From NCBI GenBank assembly GCA_033549345.1, contig JAWSUT010000005.1, forward strand, positions 58,352 through 122,351: a DNA stretch of 64,000 nucleotides, in the 5' to 3' direction. The notes beneath the pieces were generated by a model. It worked only from the letters and a program-made list of their open reading frames with translations. It was not told where the DNA came from and ran no database searches. This document shows, piece after piece, positions 33,738 through 42,195 of this stretch. The position numbers were made by a program, and so were the translations under genes. Origin of the DNA: JAWSUT01 sp033549345 (GTDB lineage: Bacteria > Bacillota > Dethiobacteria > Dethiobacterales > Dethiobacteraceae). The stretch's first letter is position 1. The number at the start of each line of letters is the position of its first letter.

Positions 33738-34275
33738 CTTGCAAGCCGGCATGTCCGCTCCCGATTTTGAGCTGCGGGATGCGTACGGGAAAGTTGTCAG
33801 TCTGTCCCATTTTCACGGGCGCCCGTTGATTTTGGTGTTTATCCGCCACACCGGATCACTTTACTGCCGCGCGCATTTATCGTATCTGCGCAAGCAATAC
33901 GGGAAGGTTCAGCACCTTGGCGGAGAAATTATTGTCATCTCCTTTGGAGAACCGAAAGCACTGCAAAAGCTGATCCATGCGCATAAGCTGCCCTTTGTGG
34001 TTCTTGCAGATCCCCCAAAACATACCTACCGTCTCTACGGAATGATTTACAGGGAGACGGGGCCGGTTAAGACCTGGAAAACTGTGATGGCTTACCTGAA
34101 GCTTCGCCTGGCAGGATACCCCAAACCGCCGCCAGAAAAAGATGAACGACAGATGGGCGGAGACCTGATTATTGACAGGAAAGGAATCATTCGTTTTTTG
34201 CACAGAAGCCAATTTCCCGAAGACCGCCCCGATACATTCGAAATGGTTAATCTTTTGGCCGGACTGGAAGGATAG
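33724..34275 (+). CDS. AhpC/TSA-family redoxin with serine at the peroxidatic position
   Basis: 183-residue paralogue of the preceding selenoprotein: APDFELRDAYGKVVSLSHF, then LVFIRHTGSLYCRAHLSYL. At the place of selenocysteine it has serine (S-L-Y-C), leaving only the second cysteine. An insertion (KTWKTVMAYLKLRLAGYPKP) is not found in the neighbour. ATG 33724 overlaps the end of the selenoprotein gene, so the two are translationally coupled. It may be a non-catalytic partner or use a different thiol chemistry. Confidence 0.8.
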   Translation: MENHDLQAGMSAPDFELRDAYGKVVSLSHFHGRPLILVFIRHTGSLYCRAHLSYLRKQYGKVQHLGGEIIVISFGEPKALQKLIHAHKLPFVVLADPPKHTYRLYGMIYRETGPVKTWKTVMAYLKLRLAGYPKPPPEKDERQMGGDLIIDRKGIIRFLHRSQFPEDRPDTFEMVNLLAGLEG

Positions 34276-34276
34276 T

Positions 34277-34936
34277 ATGAAACAGCCCAGAAAAATAATG
34301 ATTATTGCCATACTGATTTTGTTGCCGGCTATCTTTTCTTTTGCCGGCCTTTATCATTATATAGTTACATTCGGCACGGTGGCTGACAAAGGGGACGCGG
34401 ATGTGATTATCGTCCTTGGTGCAGCCGTCTGGCCCGACGGCCCCAGTCCTGCGCTGCGGGCACGAACCTGGCGCGGCAGCAGCCTTTACCATGAGGGACG
34501 GGCAGATTACCTGCTTTTTTCAGGAGGGATCGGTAAGTTTCCACCGGCTGAGGCGGAAGTTATGGCCGCGCTGGCCCAGTCCTGGGATGTGGAACCGGAG
34601 CGGATTCTTCTTGAAGACCGGTCGGCAAATACCAGGGAAAACCTGCGCAACGCCGCTGAAATTATGGAGGAGAAAGGCTGGTCCCGTGCCTATATTGTTA
34701 CAGACTACTTTCATATGAAAAGAGCGATGGCACTGGCTGCCGAATTTGGTATCGAAGCACTCCGGGCACCGGTTAGTGTGGAAAGAACGCACTACGCCCC
34801 CGGTGAGCGGCTGCGCTACACCCTCCGCGAGTGCATAGCCGTAATCCACCATTACCTGACAAAACCCTTTAGGGATACGGGGACAGGTCTTTTGTCTACT
34901 TTGACAGCCCGTTTACAGTACACTCCTAAGGTTTAA
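34277..34936 (+). CDS. YdcF/SanA-family (DUF218) protein
   Basis: 219 residues: N-terminal membrane anchor (IIAILILLPAIFSFAGLYHYI), then the DUF218 domain with DVIIVLGAAVWPDGPSPAL, LLFSGGIGKFPPAEAEVM, EDRSANTRENLRNAAEIM and VTDYFHMKRAMALA. Family members act in envelope or vancomycin-resistance functions of unclear chemistry. ATG 34277 begins one base after the previous stop. Its last ~25 residues are coded by a REP-like sequence (see repeat), so the tail may be acquired. Confidence 0.85.
   Translation: MKQPRKIMIIAILILLPAIFSFAGLYHYIVTFGTVADKGDADVIIVLGAAVWPDGPSPALRARTWRGSSLYHEGRADYLLFSGGIGKFPPAEAEVMAALAQSWDVEPERILLEDRSANTRENLRNAAEIMEEKGWSRAYIVTDYFHMKRAMALAAEFGIEALRAPVSVERTHYAPGERLRYTLRECIAVIHHYLTKPFRDTGTGLLSTLTARLQYTPKV
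34872..34906 (+). repeat. REP-like fragment inside the ydcF-like gene
   Basis: GGGATACGGGGACAGGT followed by a TTTGACAGCCC stretch resembles the GGGGACAGGT core of the inverted repeat at 43583-43703. It encodes the RDTGTGLL part of the C-terminal tail. Confidence 0.45.
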
Positions 34937-34977
34937 AGACACTAACAGTTCATTCATTCCTGGTGGTGTCTTTTTTT
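34935..34977 (+). terminator. Terminator after the ydcF-like gene
   Basis: AAAGACAC (34935-34942) pairs with GTGTCTTT (34966-34973) over a long 23-base loop, followed by T7. Confidence 0.6.
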
Positions 34978-35001
34978 ATTTGCTGTAGTTTTTTATATAA
35001 T

Positions 35002-35031
35002 TTGACTAAATGCGGAAGGACTGTGTATAAT
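35002..35031 (+). promoter_or_regulatory. Sigma-A promoter of znuACB-zur
   Basis: TTGACT (35002-35007), an 18-base spacer and perfect TATAAT (35026-35031). Confidence 0.8.
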
Positions 35032-35037
35032 TTTTAA

Positions 35038-35059
35038 TAAATAGGAAAATTACTATTTA
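35038..35059 (+). promoter_or_regulatory. Zur-like operator
   Basis: Perfect 7-bp arms TAAATAG (35038-35044) and CTATTTA (35053-35059) around GAAAATTA. The outer TAAAT/ATTTA ends and AT-rich centre match the Firmicute Zur box pattern. It covers the expected transcription start, just downstream of the -10 box, and the operon itself encodes a Fur-family regulator. Confidence 0.7.
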
Positions 35060-35079
35060 TAAAACTTTCAGGAGGTTTT

Positions 35080-36099
35080 ATGAAGAGAACACTCATATTT
35101 CTGTTGCTGGTTACGATAGTATCAGTGTTTTTGCTCACCGGGTGCGGTAAGCAACCGACAGTGGGAAATGAAGGGGATAGCGGCACTCAGCCGCAAATTG
35201 TAGTATACACATCTTTTTACCCTCTTTACGATTTTACAGATAAAATCGGCGGAGAACGGGTTGATGTGCATCATCTGATCCCTGCCGGAGTAGATCCCCA
35301 CAACTGGGAGCCGGGGCCGCAGGCATTGGCACACCTTTCTCAGGCTGACTTGCTGGTTATTAACGGTCTGGGTATGGAACCCTGGGTGGATAAAATCACC
35401 GACAGTATAGACGGAGGGCTTATGGTCGTTAATACGTCGACCGGGGTTGAACCCCTTACCAACTACGGCGGGCATGGACATGATGATGGGGATGTTCATG
35501 ATAACGATGCGCATGATGATGAGAATGCTCATGATAATAACGACCATGATGATGAAGGTGATGATCATACCGGCCTGCCTGACCCCCATATTTGGTTGGA
35601 TCCCCTTCTGGCCCTTCATCAGGCTGAGCAGATTGCACAGGCTCTAACAGGTTTGGACCCGGAGCATGCAGATGTGTATCAAGACAACCTGGCGGAATTC
35701 ACTCAGCGGATAAAAGAACTGGATGCCGAGTACCGGGACGTATTGGGCAATGCCGGTCGTGATAAATTTATTGTTACACATCTGTCGTTTGCTTATCTGG
35801 CCAAACGTTACGGTCTTGAGCAGTTGGGCATCAGCGGCCTGTCTCCCCATGTGGAGCCATCACCGGCTCAGATGAAAGGAATCGTAGATTTTGCGCGGGA
35901 ACATGGAATCCGTTTTATTTTTCAGGAACCCCTGGCATCACAACGGCTGGCCAGCGTTTTGGCTGAAGAAATCAACGCGGAGATTCTTTATCTCAATCCG
36001 CTGGAAGGACTAAGCGAAGCGGAAGAGGCAGCCGGTGAGGACTATTTTTCTGTTATGCGTCAGAACCTGGAACAATTAAAAATTGCTCTTGCGGAATAG
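35080..36099 (+). CDS. znuA: Zinc ABC transporter substrate-binding lipoprotein
   Basis: 339 residues; lipoprotein signal with LLTGC (Cys near 22). Cluster A-I domain VVYTSFYPLYDFTDKIGG with the ligands in HHLIPAGVDPHNWEPGP, then a His/Asp-rich flexible loop (about 128-165, repeated HDD/HDN units) typical of zinc-binding members, and DPHIWLDP. Later ligands appear in VTHLSFAYLAKRYG and EPLASQRLA. The rich loop favours zinc over manganese. Confidence 0.93.
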   Translation: MKRTLIFLLLVTIVSVFLLTGCGKQPTVGNEGDSGTQPQIVVYTSFYPLYDFTDKIGGERVDVHHLIPAGVDPHNWEPGPQALAHLSQADLLVINGLGMEPWVDKITDSIDGGLMVVNTSTGVEPLTNYGGHGHDDGDVHDNDAHDDENAHDNNDHDDEGDDHTGLPDPHIWLDPLLALHQAEQIAQALTGLDPEHADVYQDNLAEFTQRIKELDAEYRDVLGNAGRDKFIVTHLSFAYLAKRYGLEQLGISGLSPHVEPSPAQMKGIVDFAREHGIRFIFQEPLASQRLASVLAEEINAEILYLNPLEGLSEAEEAAGEDYFSVMRQNLEQLKIALAE

Positions 36100-36110
36100 A
36101 GGGATTTAAC

Positions 36111-36860
36111 ATGACCGTACCTGTCCTGCAATTGGAGCAGGTATCATTTTACTATGGGCACAGGCTCGTGTTGGATAATATCAGCCTAACAGTGAATGCC
36201 GGAGATTTTTTGGGGATTGTCGGCCCCAACGGCTCCGGAAAAAGCACACTGCTTAAAATCATCCTTGGCCTGCTGCGGCCTACCACCGGGCGGGTGTGCC
36301 TCTTTGGCTGCGAACTCGACCGGTACAAACAATGGACCCGGGTCGGCTATGTTTCCCAACAGGCAACAGCCTTCAACCACGGTTTCCCCGCAACCGTAGG
36401 AGAAGTAGTACTCTCCGGTCTGACAGCGTCACTGGGCCTGTTTCGCCGGCCGGGATTAAAGGAAAGACAACGGGTGGAGAGCGCCCTGGAAAAAACCGGG
36501 GTTTTGGACTTAAAGGACCGCATTGTCGGGGAACTGTCCGGTGGCCAGCAGCAGCGTGTTTTTATTGCCAGGGCTCTTGTGGCCGGACCAGACCTGCTGA
36601 TTCTTGACGAACCCACAGTCGGTGTGGACGCCAAAGCACAGGAGCAGTTCTATGAACTCCTTGCCTCACTGCGGCAGGAAAGCGGAATGACACTGCTGAT
36701 GGTCAGCCACGATATCGGTGTGGTTACAGAACATGTGGGCAGTGTGGCCTGCCTGAATAAGAAGCTTCACTTCCATGGTTCACCCGCAGATTTTTGGTCC
36801 GAAGACACATTGACGCAGGTTTACGGCCCTGCAGCCCGGGTGCTCCATCATGCACACTGA
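36111..36860 (+). CDS. znuC: Zinc ABC transporter ATP-binding protein
   Basis: 249-residue ATPase: Walker A GPNGSGKST near residue 40, signature LSGGQQQRVFIARAL near 140, Walker B LLILDEPTVGVD and H-loop MVSHD. It begins eleven bases after znuA. Confidence 0.94.
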   Translation: MTVPVLQLEQVSFYYGHRLVLDNISLTVNAGDFLGIVGPNGSGKSTLLKIILGLLRPTTGRVCLFGCELDRYKQWTRVGYVSQQATAFNHGFPATVGEVVLSGLTASLGLFRRPGLKERQRVESALEKTGVLDLKDRIVGELSGGQQQRVFIARALVAGPDLLILDEPTVGVDAKAQEQFYELLASLRQESGMTLLMVSHDIGVVTEHVGSVACLNKKLHFHGSPADFWSEDTLTQVYGPAARVLHHAH

Positions 36861-36875
36861 AAGCGAGGTGTCGCT

Positions 36876-37733
36876 ATGTTTGAATTCTGGGAACTTGCAT
36901 TTATGCAGAGAGCGTTTGCGGCGGGTATCGTGGTAGCAGTTCTTTGCCCCACCATTGGTATTTATCTTGTGCTGCGGCGCCTTTCTATGATCGGAGAAAT
37001 GTTTGCCCATATTTCGTTGGCCGGTGTGGCTCTCGGTATCTTTACCGGGATCTATCCTTTAGCTTCGGCGCTGGGCTTATCCCTGGTGGCTGCCGCCGGA
37101 CTGGAAGCACTGCGCCGTACATACCGAATTTTTGGAGATCTGGCCATTGCCATTATGATTTCTGCGGGAATCGGCCTTGCAGTAGTGCTAATCAGCCTTT
37201 CTCCGAACTTCGATTTATTTTCTTATTTATTCGGCAGTATAATTGCTATTTCCGGTAAAGACCTACAGCTTATTGCGAGCATTGGCTTTTTTGTTCTTGC
37301 GTTAATTATCTTATTGCAAAAAGAACTTTTCTTCATTGCCTTTGATGAAGAAGCAGCAAGGGCCGCAGGCGTACGGGTCGAACTGGTGAACACCCTGTTT
37401 GTGGTGGCAACTGCCCTGACGATTGCTGTGGCCATGCGTGTTGTGGGTATTCTGCTGGTATCGTCCCTGATTACGGTTCCTGTAGCTGCTGCCCTGCAGG
37501 TGGGCAGAAGCTTTCGCGCCACCGTTGCATATTCGTATGTTTTTGCGCTGGCTGCCGTATTGTCAGGCCTGTTTGTTGCCTATCATGCTGACTTGGCGCC
37601 GGGGGGCAGCATTGTGCTAATTTCTGTTTTGCTGTTTGTTGCAGCCGCGCTGTACAATAAAGTTCTGGGGATTGGAGGGAGATACGTTGTCAACACCCGC
37701 TCTGCTGAAACGCCTGAAGGAGAACGGCTATAA
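36876..37733 (+). CDS. znuB: Zinc ABC transporter permease
   Basis: 285 residues with about eight membrane helices of the ABC-3 family. LVLRRLSMIGEMFAHISLAGVALG at the N-terminus and FDEEAARAAGVRVELVNTLF in the coupling region are characteristic. Its 3' end overlaps the zur gene by 47 bases. Confidence 0.94.
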   Translation: MFEFWELAFMQRAFAAGIVVAVLCPTIGIYLVLRRLSMIGEMFAHISLAGVALGIFTGIYPLASALGLSLVAAAGLEALRRTYRIFGDLAIAIMISAGIGLAVVLISLSPNFDLFSYLFGSIIAISGKDLQLIASIGFFVLALIILLQKELFFIAFDEEAARAAGVRVELVNTLFVVATALTIAVAMRVVGILLVSSLITVPVAAALQVGRSFRATVAYSYVFALAAVLSGLFVAYHADLAPGGSIVLISVLLFVAAALYNKVLGIGGRYVVNTRSAETPEGERL

Positions 37734-38118
37734 ACTGACAAAACAGCGCCGGCAGATGATTGAGGCTCTGCGCAAAGCCGGCTGCAGGGCATCTGCACGG
37801 GAAGTTCACGCATTTCTGCGCCAAAGAAATCCTTCCGTCAGTTTAGACACAGTCTACCGGAACCTGCGTATCCTGACTGAAATCGGTGTGGTTCATCAGA
37901 TTTCCCTGCAGTCAGGTGCTGTGTTTGAACTGGCTGAACACCATCATCATCACTTAATTTGTGTCGACTGTGAGAAAGTCGTCTGTATCCCATACTGTCC
38001 TGAATCACAAAAATACACTGCACATGCCAGTTCCGAAGGGTTCGAAGTCCTGGGTCATAATTTTGAAGTCTACGGCCGCTGTTCATCCTGTCAACATAAA
38101 AACACTCCCGGTTCATAG
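37687..38118 (+). CDS. zur: Fur-family zinc uptake regulator
   Basis: 143 residues. A winged helix (LKRLKENGYKLTKQRRQM to SVSLDTVYRNLRILTEIGV) is followed by the metal-sensing dimer domain with HHHHLICVDCEKVV and the structural-zinc cysteines of CVDC and CSSC. TTG 37687 behind GGAGGG is the start; the longer frame lies inside znuB. Being last in the znu operon behind a Zur-like operator, it most likely autoregulates zinc uptake. Other Fur-family specificities cannot be excluded from sequence alone. Confidence 0.9.
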   Translation: MSTPALLKRLKENGYKLTKQRRQMIEALRKAGCRASAREVHAFLRQRNPSVSLDTVYRNLRILTEIGVVHQISLQSGAVFELAEHHHHHLICVDCEKVVCIPYCPESQKYTAHASSEGFEVLGHNFEVYGRCSSCQHKNTPGS

Positions 38119-38137
38119 TGGCCGGGAGTGTTTTTAT
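38098..38137. terminator. Bidirectional terminator between zur and the patatin gene
   Basis: AAAAACACTCCCGG (38098-38111) and CCGGGAGTGTTTTT (38122-38135): 14 perfect pairs with A and T tracts at both sides, serving both convergent genes. Confidence 0.9.
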
Positions 38138-38143
38138 TAATAT

Positions 38144-39019
38144 TCAGGCTGAAAAATAAGCCTGCAGGACTTCTTTGGCAGCGTTGTATCCGTTCTTCAA
38201 TAAAATATCATTTTGCCGAAAGTCGCCAATCATCACCGATGGCAGTATCGGTTCAATGCTGACTTCAGACTCCTCGTGACGGGCACTGACTAGCTGTCGT
38301 GTCATAATCGCAATAGAGCGTTCCAGCACACCCGGCAGGCTCTTTGAAGCCGGCTGTTCAAACGGTATCGCATCGCCCACATCCACAGCAATACGCTCTT
38401 TTGCGCCCAACAAACGCAACCTTCGCACGGGAAGGTTATCTGCCAGGCCGCCGTCAACAAGCCGCCTGCCCGCCACATACCACGGAGCGAACACCCCCGG
38501 CACACCAATACTGGCCCGGATAGCATCAGCTAATAGAATCTCCTGCGGCATAACAAAAACACCAAAATCCGCTTCGGGCCGGTTGGAGAATATCACTTCT
38601 TCTCCGGTATCGAGATCCACGGCCGGAATAGCAAGCGGAATGTCAATGTCCTTGATACGGATATCCCCGATGAACCGCTTCATCTCCCGGTAGAACTTCT
38701 CGCCGCGGAACACGCCCGGCGGCAGCCCGAAATCACGGACCTTGCCACCAAAAAGCTGCACAATAATTTTCACCACATGAATGAAAGAGAAATAGAAATC
38801 TATGAGTTTGCCCGTCTCAAGGCCTCCTGCCCAGTCCTCCATTTCTGCTGCAGTCTTTTTGCAGGCCCAAAATCCTCCGAATATAGAACCGGCGCTGGTG
38901 CCCGCAATGGCCACAGGTTCTATGCCTGCCTCTTCCAAAGCCCGGATAACACCGATATGCGCAAATCCCAACTGACCACCGCCGCTGAAGGCTACACCCC
39001 ATTCGACATTTTCCACCAA
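38144..39019 (-). CDS. Patatin-like phospholipase
   Basis: 291 residues with the oxyanion motif FSGGGQLGFAHIG, the nucleophile motif GTSAGS (Ser of GxSxG, about residue 42) and the catalytic DGGLADNLPV (about 185-195), as in bacterial RssA-like patatins. No signal peptide, so it is cytoplasmic. The start is TTG 39019, with GTG 39016 as an alternative, behind GGGGGA. It probably acts on lipid acyl esters; the substrate is unknown. Confidence 0.9.
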   Translation of the reverse strand: MVENVEWGVAFSGGGQLGFAHIGVIRALEEAGIEPVAIAGTSAGSIFGGFWACKKTAAEMEDWAGGLETGKLIDFYFSFIHVVKIIVQLFGGKVRDFGLPPGVFRGEKFYREMKRFIGDIRIKDIDIPLAIPAVDLDTGEEVIFSNRPEADFGVFVMPQEILLADAIRASIGVPGVFAPWYVAGRRLVDGGLADNLPVRRLRLLGAKERIAVDVGDAIPFEQPASKSLPGVLERSIAIMTRQLVSARHEESEVSIEPILPSVMIGDFRQNDILLKNGYNAAKEVLQAYFSA

Positions 39020-39059
39020 TAATCCCCCAAATATAAATTATTTACCTACATATTATTGC

Positions 39060-39088
39060 TTGTTTGCTGGAAAGGTTCGTATTATAAT
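39060..39088 (+). promoter_or_regulatory. Sigma-A promoter of the subtilase gene
   Basis: TTGTTT (39060-39065), a 17-base spacer and TATAAT (39083-39088). Confidence 0.7.
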
Positions 39089-39118
39089 GGAATAAATTAG
39101 AAAAAGGAGGAGTTTAAT

Positions 39119-39151
39119 ATGTTCAGGATTCAAAAAAACAGTTTTCTGTAA
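39119..39151 (+). other. Ten-codon leader frame ending TAA directly before the protease start
   Basis: ATG 39119 has the ideal ribosome site and reads MFRIQKNSFL then TAA, in frame with and adjoining ATG 39152. These residues would make a good basic n-region for the signal peptide, which as it stands starts MFLIVALVMMM without a basic residue. Confidence 0.6.
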
Positions 39152-40960
39152 ATGTTCTTAATAGTGGCCCTGGTAATGATGATGCTGGCACCCGCTGTTA
39201 TGGCGCGTCCGCTATTTAGTCCTGGTCAGAATAATTCCGTTGTTGATGTCCTGATTTCTTTTGACAGGCACCCCGGACCGAAGGAAACAGCACTGGTACG
39301 CGAGATGGGTGGAACGATTAAATATACCTACAGCATGGTTCCGGGGATTGCGGCCAGCCTTCCCGAAGCCGCTGTTTCATCGCTGCTGCGTAATCCCAGT
39401 GTTGTATCAGTCGACCTTGATGGAGAGGTTTATGCCATCGGTAGCGAGACTGCCTATGAAGCCGAGCTTAATAATGCCTGGGGGGTAAAGCATATCGGCG
39501 CTGGGGCCGTTCATGAGGCCGTCTATATGGGTAGTGGTGTAAAGGTTGCGATTCTTGATAGCGGGATCGCAATCCATGAAGATCTGACGATAGCCGGCGG
39601 AGTTAACTTCACCAGGGGAAACAGTAATAACTATGATGATAAAAATGGCCATGGTACTCATGTAGCGGGCACTGTAGCTGCCTTACGTAATGGTTATGGT
39701 GTGGTGGGCACAGCTCCTGAAGTGGAATTATATGCCGTAAAAGTACTTGGTAACGGCGGTATGGGGAACTGGAGTGATATTATCGCCGGAATCGAGTGGG
39801 CTATGGATAACGGCATACAGGTAACGAACAATAGCTATGGAAGCAAGACTGATCCAGGAGAGCTGGTTCAGGCGGCTTTTGATAAGGCCTACTATGAGAG
39901 GGGTATAATCCATGTTGCCGCAGCGGGCAACTCCGGTAATTCAGATGGCACGGGTGAGAATGTGGGTTACCCTGCAGCGTATGAATCTGTAATTGCTGTT
40001 GCAGCAACAGACATAAATAATGAGCGCGCTGGGTTTTCCAGTACCGGACCTCAAGTTGAGCTTGCCGCACCGGGTGTCGGTATCAACAGTACTTATCTTA
40101 ACAATGAATATAGAGAACTTAACGGTACTTCAATGGCCTCACCCCATGTGGCCGGGGTTGCCGCACTGGTTTGGGCATATGATACATCGCTTACCAATAC
40201 TGAGCTGCGCGCTTTATTACAAACCACCGCCAAAGATCTGGGTATGGCCTATAACCTCCAGGGACATGGATTGGTACGGGCGGATCTGGCAATTGCTGCC
40301 CTTGGCGCGCCAGATTCCGGCACTGGATCTCTCACAGTGGGCGTCTCCGCCAGTCCGGATACATTTGAAAACGCAAAGGAGTTAGGATCTACGCTAACAG
40401 TAACCGTTACTGACGAAAACGGCAGCGGTGTTAATGGATTGCAAAGTGAAAACTTTAGCACATCTGTAAATGGAGAAGAAATGGTGATCATTTTCAGCCC
40501 GACTACAGCTGCAGGTACTTATACTGCAGAACTAAGCGTTGGCAACTGGCTGCCCGGTGATTATGTTGTTACGGTAGCAGTAGTGGATGACAACGGTGCA
40601 TCTGGCAGCGGCAGTACTACGATAACAGTGACCGGAGAAACGGACCAGCCGGGAACGGTCAATGTTTTCTCAATTGAATATGTCGCCAGTGGCGGCAGAA
40701 ACAATAATAAAAACCTGGCTGTTAACGTTAGTCTGATAGACGGCATGCAAGCACCGGTGTCAGATGCAACCGTAACGATTGAGATTTATCGCAACAACAA
40801 ACTTTATACCACAACTTGGGGAACGACGGATTTAGAAGGCATCATGTCGTTTACGATAAATAATGCTCCAGCCGGTACGTATACAACCATAGTTACCGCC
40901 GTGGATGCCGGCGGCCTGGAGTGGGACGGCACTACACCGGATAACATTTACACAAAATAG
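39152..40960 (+). CDS. Secreted subtilisin-like serine protease
   Basis: 602 residues from ATG 39152. Signal peptide (to about VMARP), an I9-like propeptide (VDVLISFDRHPGP to VVSVDLDGEVYAI), then the S8 catalytic domain with Asp in VAILDSGIA, His in NGHGTHVAGT and Ser in NGTSMASPHVAG. The last ~210 residues are two beta-sandwich domains (the second includes YRNNKLYTTTWGTTDLEG). The strong SD AAAAGGAGGAG (39102-39112) actually serves ATG 39119, which is followed by an in-frame TAA at 39149-39151 just before this ATG. Either the signal-peptide start is mutated or a ten-codon leader is coupled to it. Confidence 0.88.
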   Translation: MFLIVALVMMMLAPAVMARPLFSPGQNNSVVDVLISFDRHPGPKETALVREMGGTIKYTYSMVPGIAASLPEAAVSSLLRNPSVVSVDLDGEVYAIGSETAYEAELNNAWGVKHIGAGAVHEAVYMGSGVKVAILDSGIAIHEDLTIAGGVNFTRGNSNNYDDKNGHGTHVAGTVAALRNGYGVVGTAPEVELYAVKVLGNGGMGNWSDIIAGIEWAMDNGIQVTNNSYGSKTDPGELVQAAFDKAYYERGIIHVAAAGNSGNSDGTGENVGYPAAYESVIAVAATDINNERAGFSSTGPQVELAAPGVGINSTYLNNEYRELNGTSMASPHVAGVAALVWAYDTSLTNTELRALLQTTAKDLGMAYNLQGHGLVRADLAIAALGAPDSGTGSLTVGVSASPDTFENAKELGSTLTVTVTDENGSGVNGLQSENFSTSVNGEEMVIIFSPTTAAGTYTAELSVGNWLPGDYVVTVAVVDDNGASGSGSTTITVTGETDQPGTVNVFSIEYVASGGRNNNKNLAVNVSLIDGMQAPVSDATVTIEIYRNNKLYTTTWGTTDLEGIMSFTINNAPAGTYTTIVTAVDAGGLEWDGTTPDNIYTK

Positions 40961-40971
40961 AACAGGTAAGT

Positions 40972-41006
40972 AAACGGGAGGCTCATCTGCGAGCCTCCCG
41001 TTTTAT
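40972..41006. terminator. Bidirectional terminator
   Basis: AAACGGGAGGCTC (40972-40984) pairs with GAGCCTCCCGTTT (40991-41003) with a T-tract; on the minus side it overlaps the stop region of the glycosyltransferase gene. Confidence 0.85.
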
Positions 41007-41998
41007 CTTTGGTGGAGAATGTTCTTATAGATTGTGAGTGTTCGCTTTGCCAGCTTCTTATTGCAGAACTCTTTTTCCGCGAGTTCCCGGCAAAACTGCT
41101 GGAGCTGGCGCAGGTAGATTTGGTTTTGGGTTAGTTTGGCCAGGTCGTAGAAGATGGTTTTGTAGCATGGGTCGCTGCCGGTGAGACCGCTGAGGTCGGG
41201 GATTGGCTGCTTTGCTGTTGTTTCCGGTGTTAAAAGTCCCTGGAATGTCCGTCCCAGAATTAAAAGGGCATTGCCTGCCGCCAGGCCTTCCATGGCGAAG
41301 CGGCCCGATGCGGCCAGGATGTCAGTGTCTGTCAGGAGTTCTGAGGTATTGTCGGGCCATCCGAGATATTCGGCGGTTTTGCTTTTGGGAACTACATTGG
41401 AGGCAACAAAGAATTTTACGCCTTCCAGGATATCCACAGCCTTGCAGAAATGATCATATCCTTTTTGCCTGCCCGCTTCAACCCGGGAGATAAGTGCAAC
41501 TTTTATTGGGTCGTTTTTTTCCTTTAGCGGGTAATCTTCCAGGTCCAGTCCGTTTGGTACAATTGTTATTTTTTCGGCGTAACGGTGCAGGGTTTTTGCA
41601 ACTCGGGGAGAAATACAGAGAATTGCCCTGGCCTGCTGGAGGTAAGGTTTGTATTCCTGCCGGTTGAGGCCTAGTCCGTGACAGGTGACAACGTAGGGAA
41701 TCTTTAGCTCTTTGGCAAGGTAAGCAGCCAGGGGGAAGGTTAGCGACGAGTGGGCATGAATCAGTTGAGGGGCAAATTCCCGGGTCCGTTTGAGCAGCGT
41801 ATTTACGTGGCCGGAGCTGGTCACATCGACATCCAGTTCCCGGATTGTTTCCTTATAAACGGATAAAGCTTTGTAGGAAGGACTGCCATCCATGACTAAT
41901 CTGGCGTTCACACCGAGACGCTGTTGTTCGCCAACAAGGGAGAATACATAACCGGTTTGGCCGGAATAGAAAAAACGGTTTAAATGGAGAATGTTCAA
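41003..41998 (-). CDS. Glycosyltransferase family 4 protein
   Basis: 331 residues with two Rossmann domains. The N-terminal half begins NILHLNRFFYSGQTG and contains IHAHSSLTFPLAAYLAK and YVVTCHG; the C-terminal half carries VALISRVEAGRQKGYDHF and the region around AMEGLAAGNALLI near the usual EGxGL...E site. TTG 41998 follows AAAGGGGTGA; the longer GTG frame lacks a site. Probably uses a nucleotide-sugar donor for envelope glycan synthesis; acceptor unknown. Confidence 0.85.
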   Translation of the reverse strand: MNILHLNRFFYSGQTGYVFSLVGEQQRLGVNARLVMDGSPSYKALSVYKETIRELDVDVTSSGHVNTLLKRTREFAPQLIHAHSSLTFPLAAYLAKELKIPYVVTCHGLGLNRQEYKPYLQQARAILCISPRVAKTLHRYAEKITIVPNGLDLEDYPLKEKNDPIKVALISRVEAGRQKGYDHFCKAVDILEGVKFFVASNVVPKSKTAEYLGWPDNTSELLTDTDILAASGRFAMEGLAAGNALLILGRTFQGLLTPETTAKQPIPDLSGLTGSDPCYKTIFYDLAKLTQNQIYLRQLQQFCRELAEKEFCNKKLAKRTLTIYKNILHQR

Positions 41999-42195
41999 AT
42001 TATCACCCCTTTCTATCACAGTGTATGAGCTGTGACTTGGGGGGGTGAAATGAAAAGGTGCGGAAACAATGATCAGTGGCGCTTTTTATTGATGGAGAAG
42101 GGGAATTTTTCCCTTTGTCGAACTTATTTATACAGCGATATAGGAAATAATACTTGCAGACGTACTTTCACAGTGGTTCGATATGGGAGGTTTTG

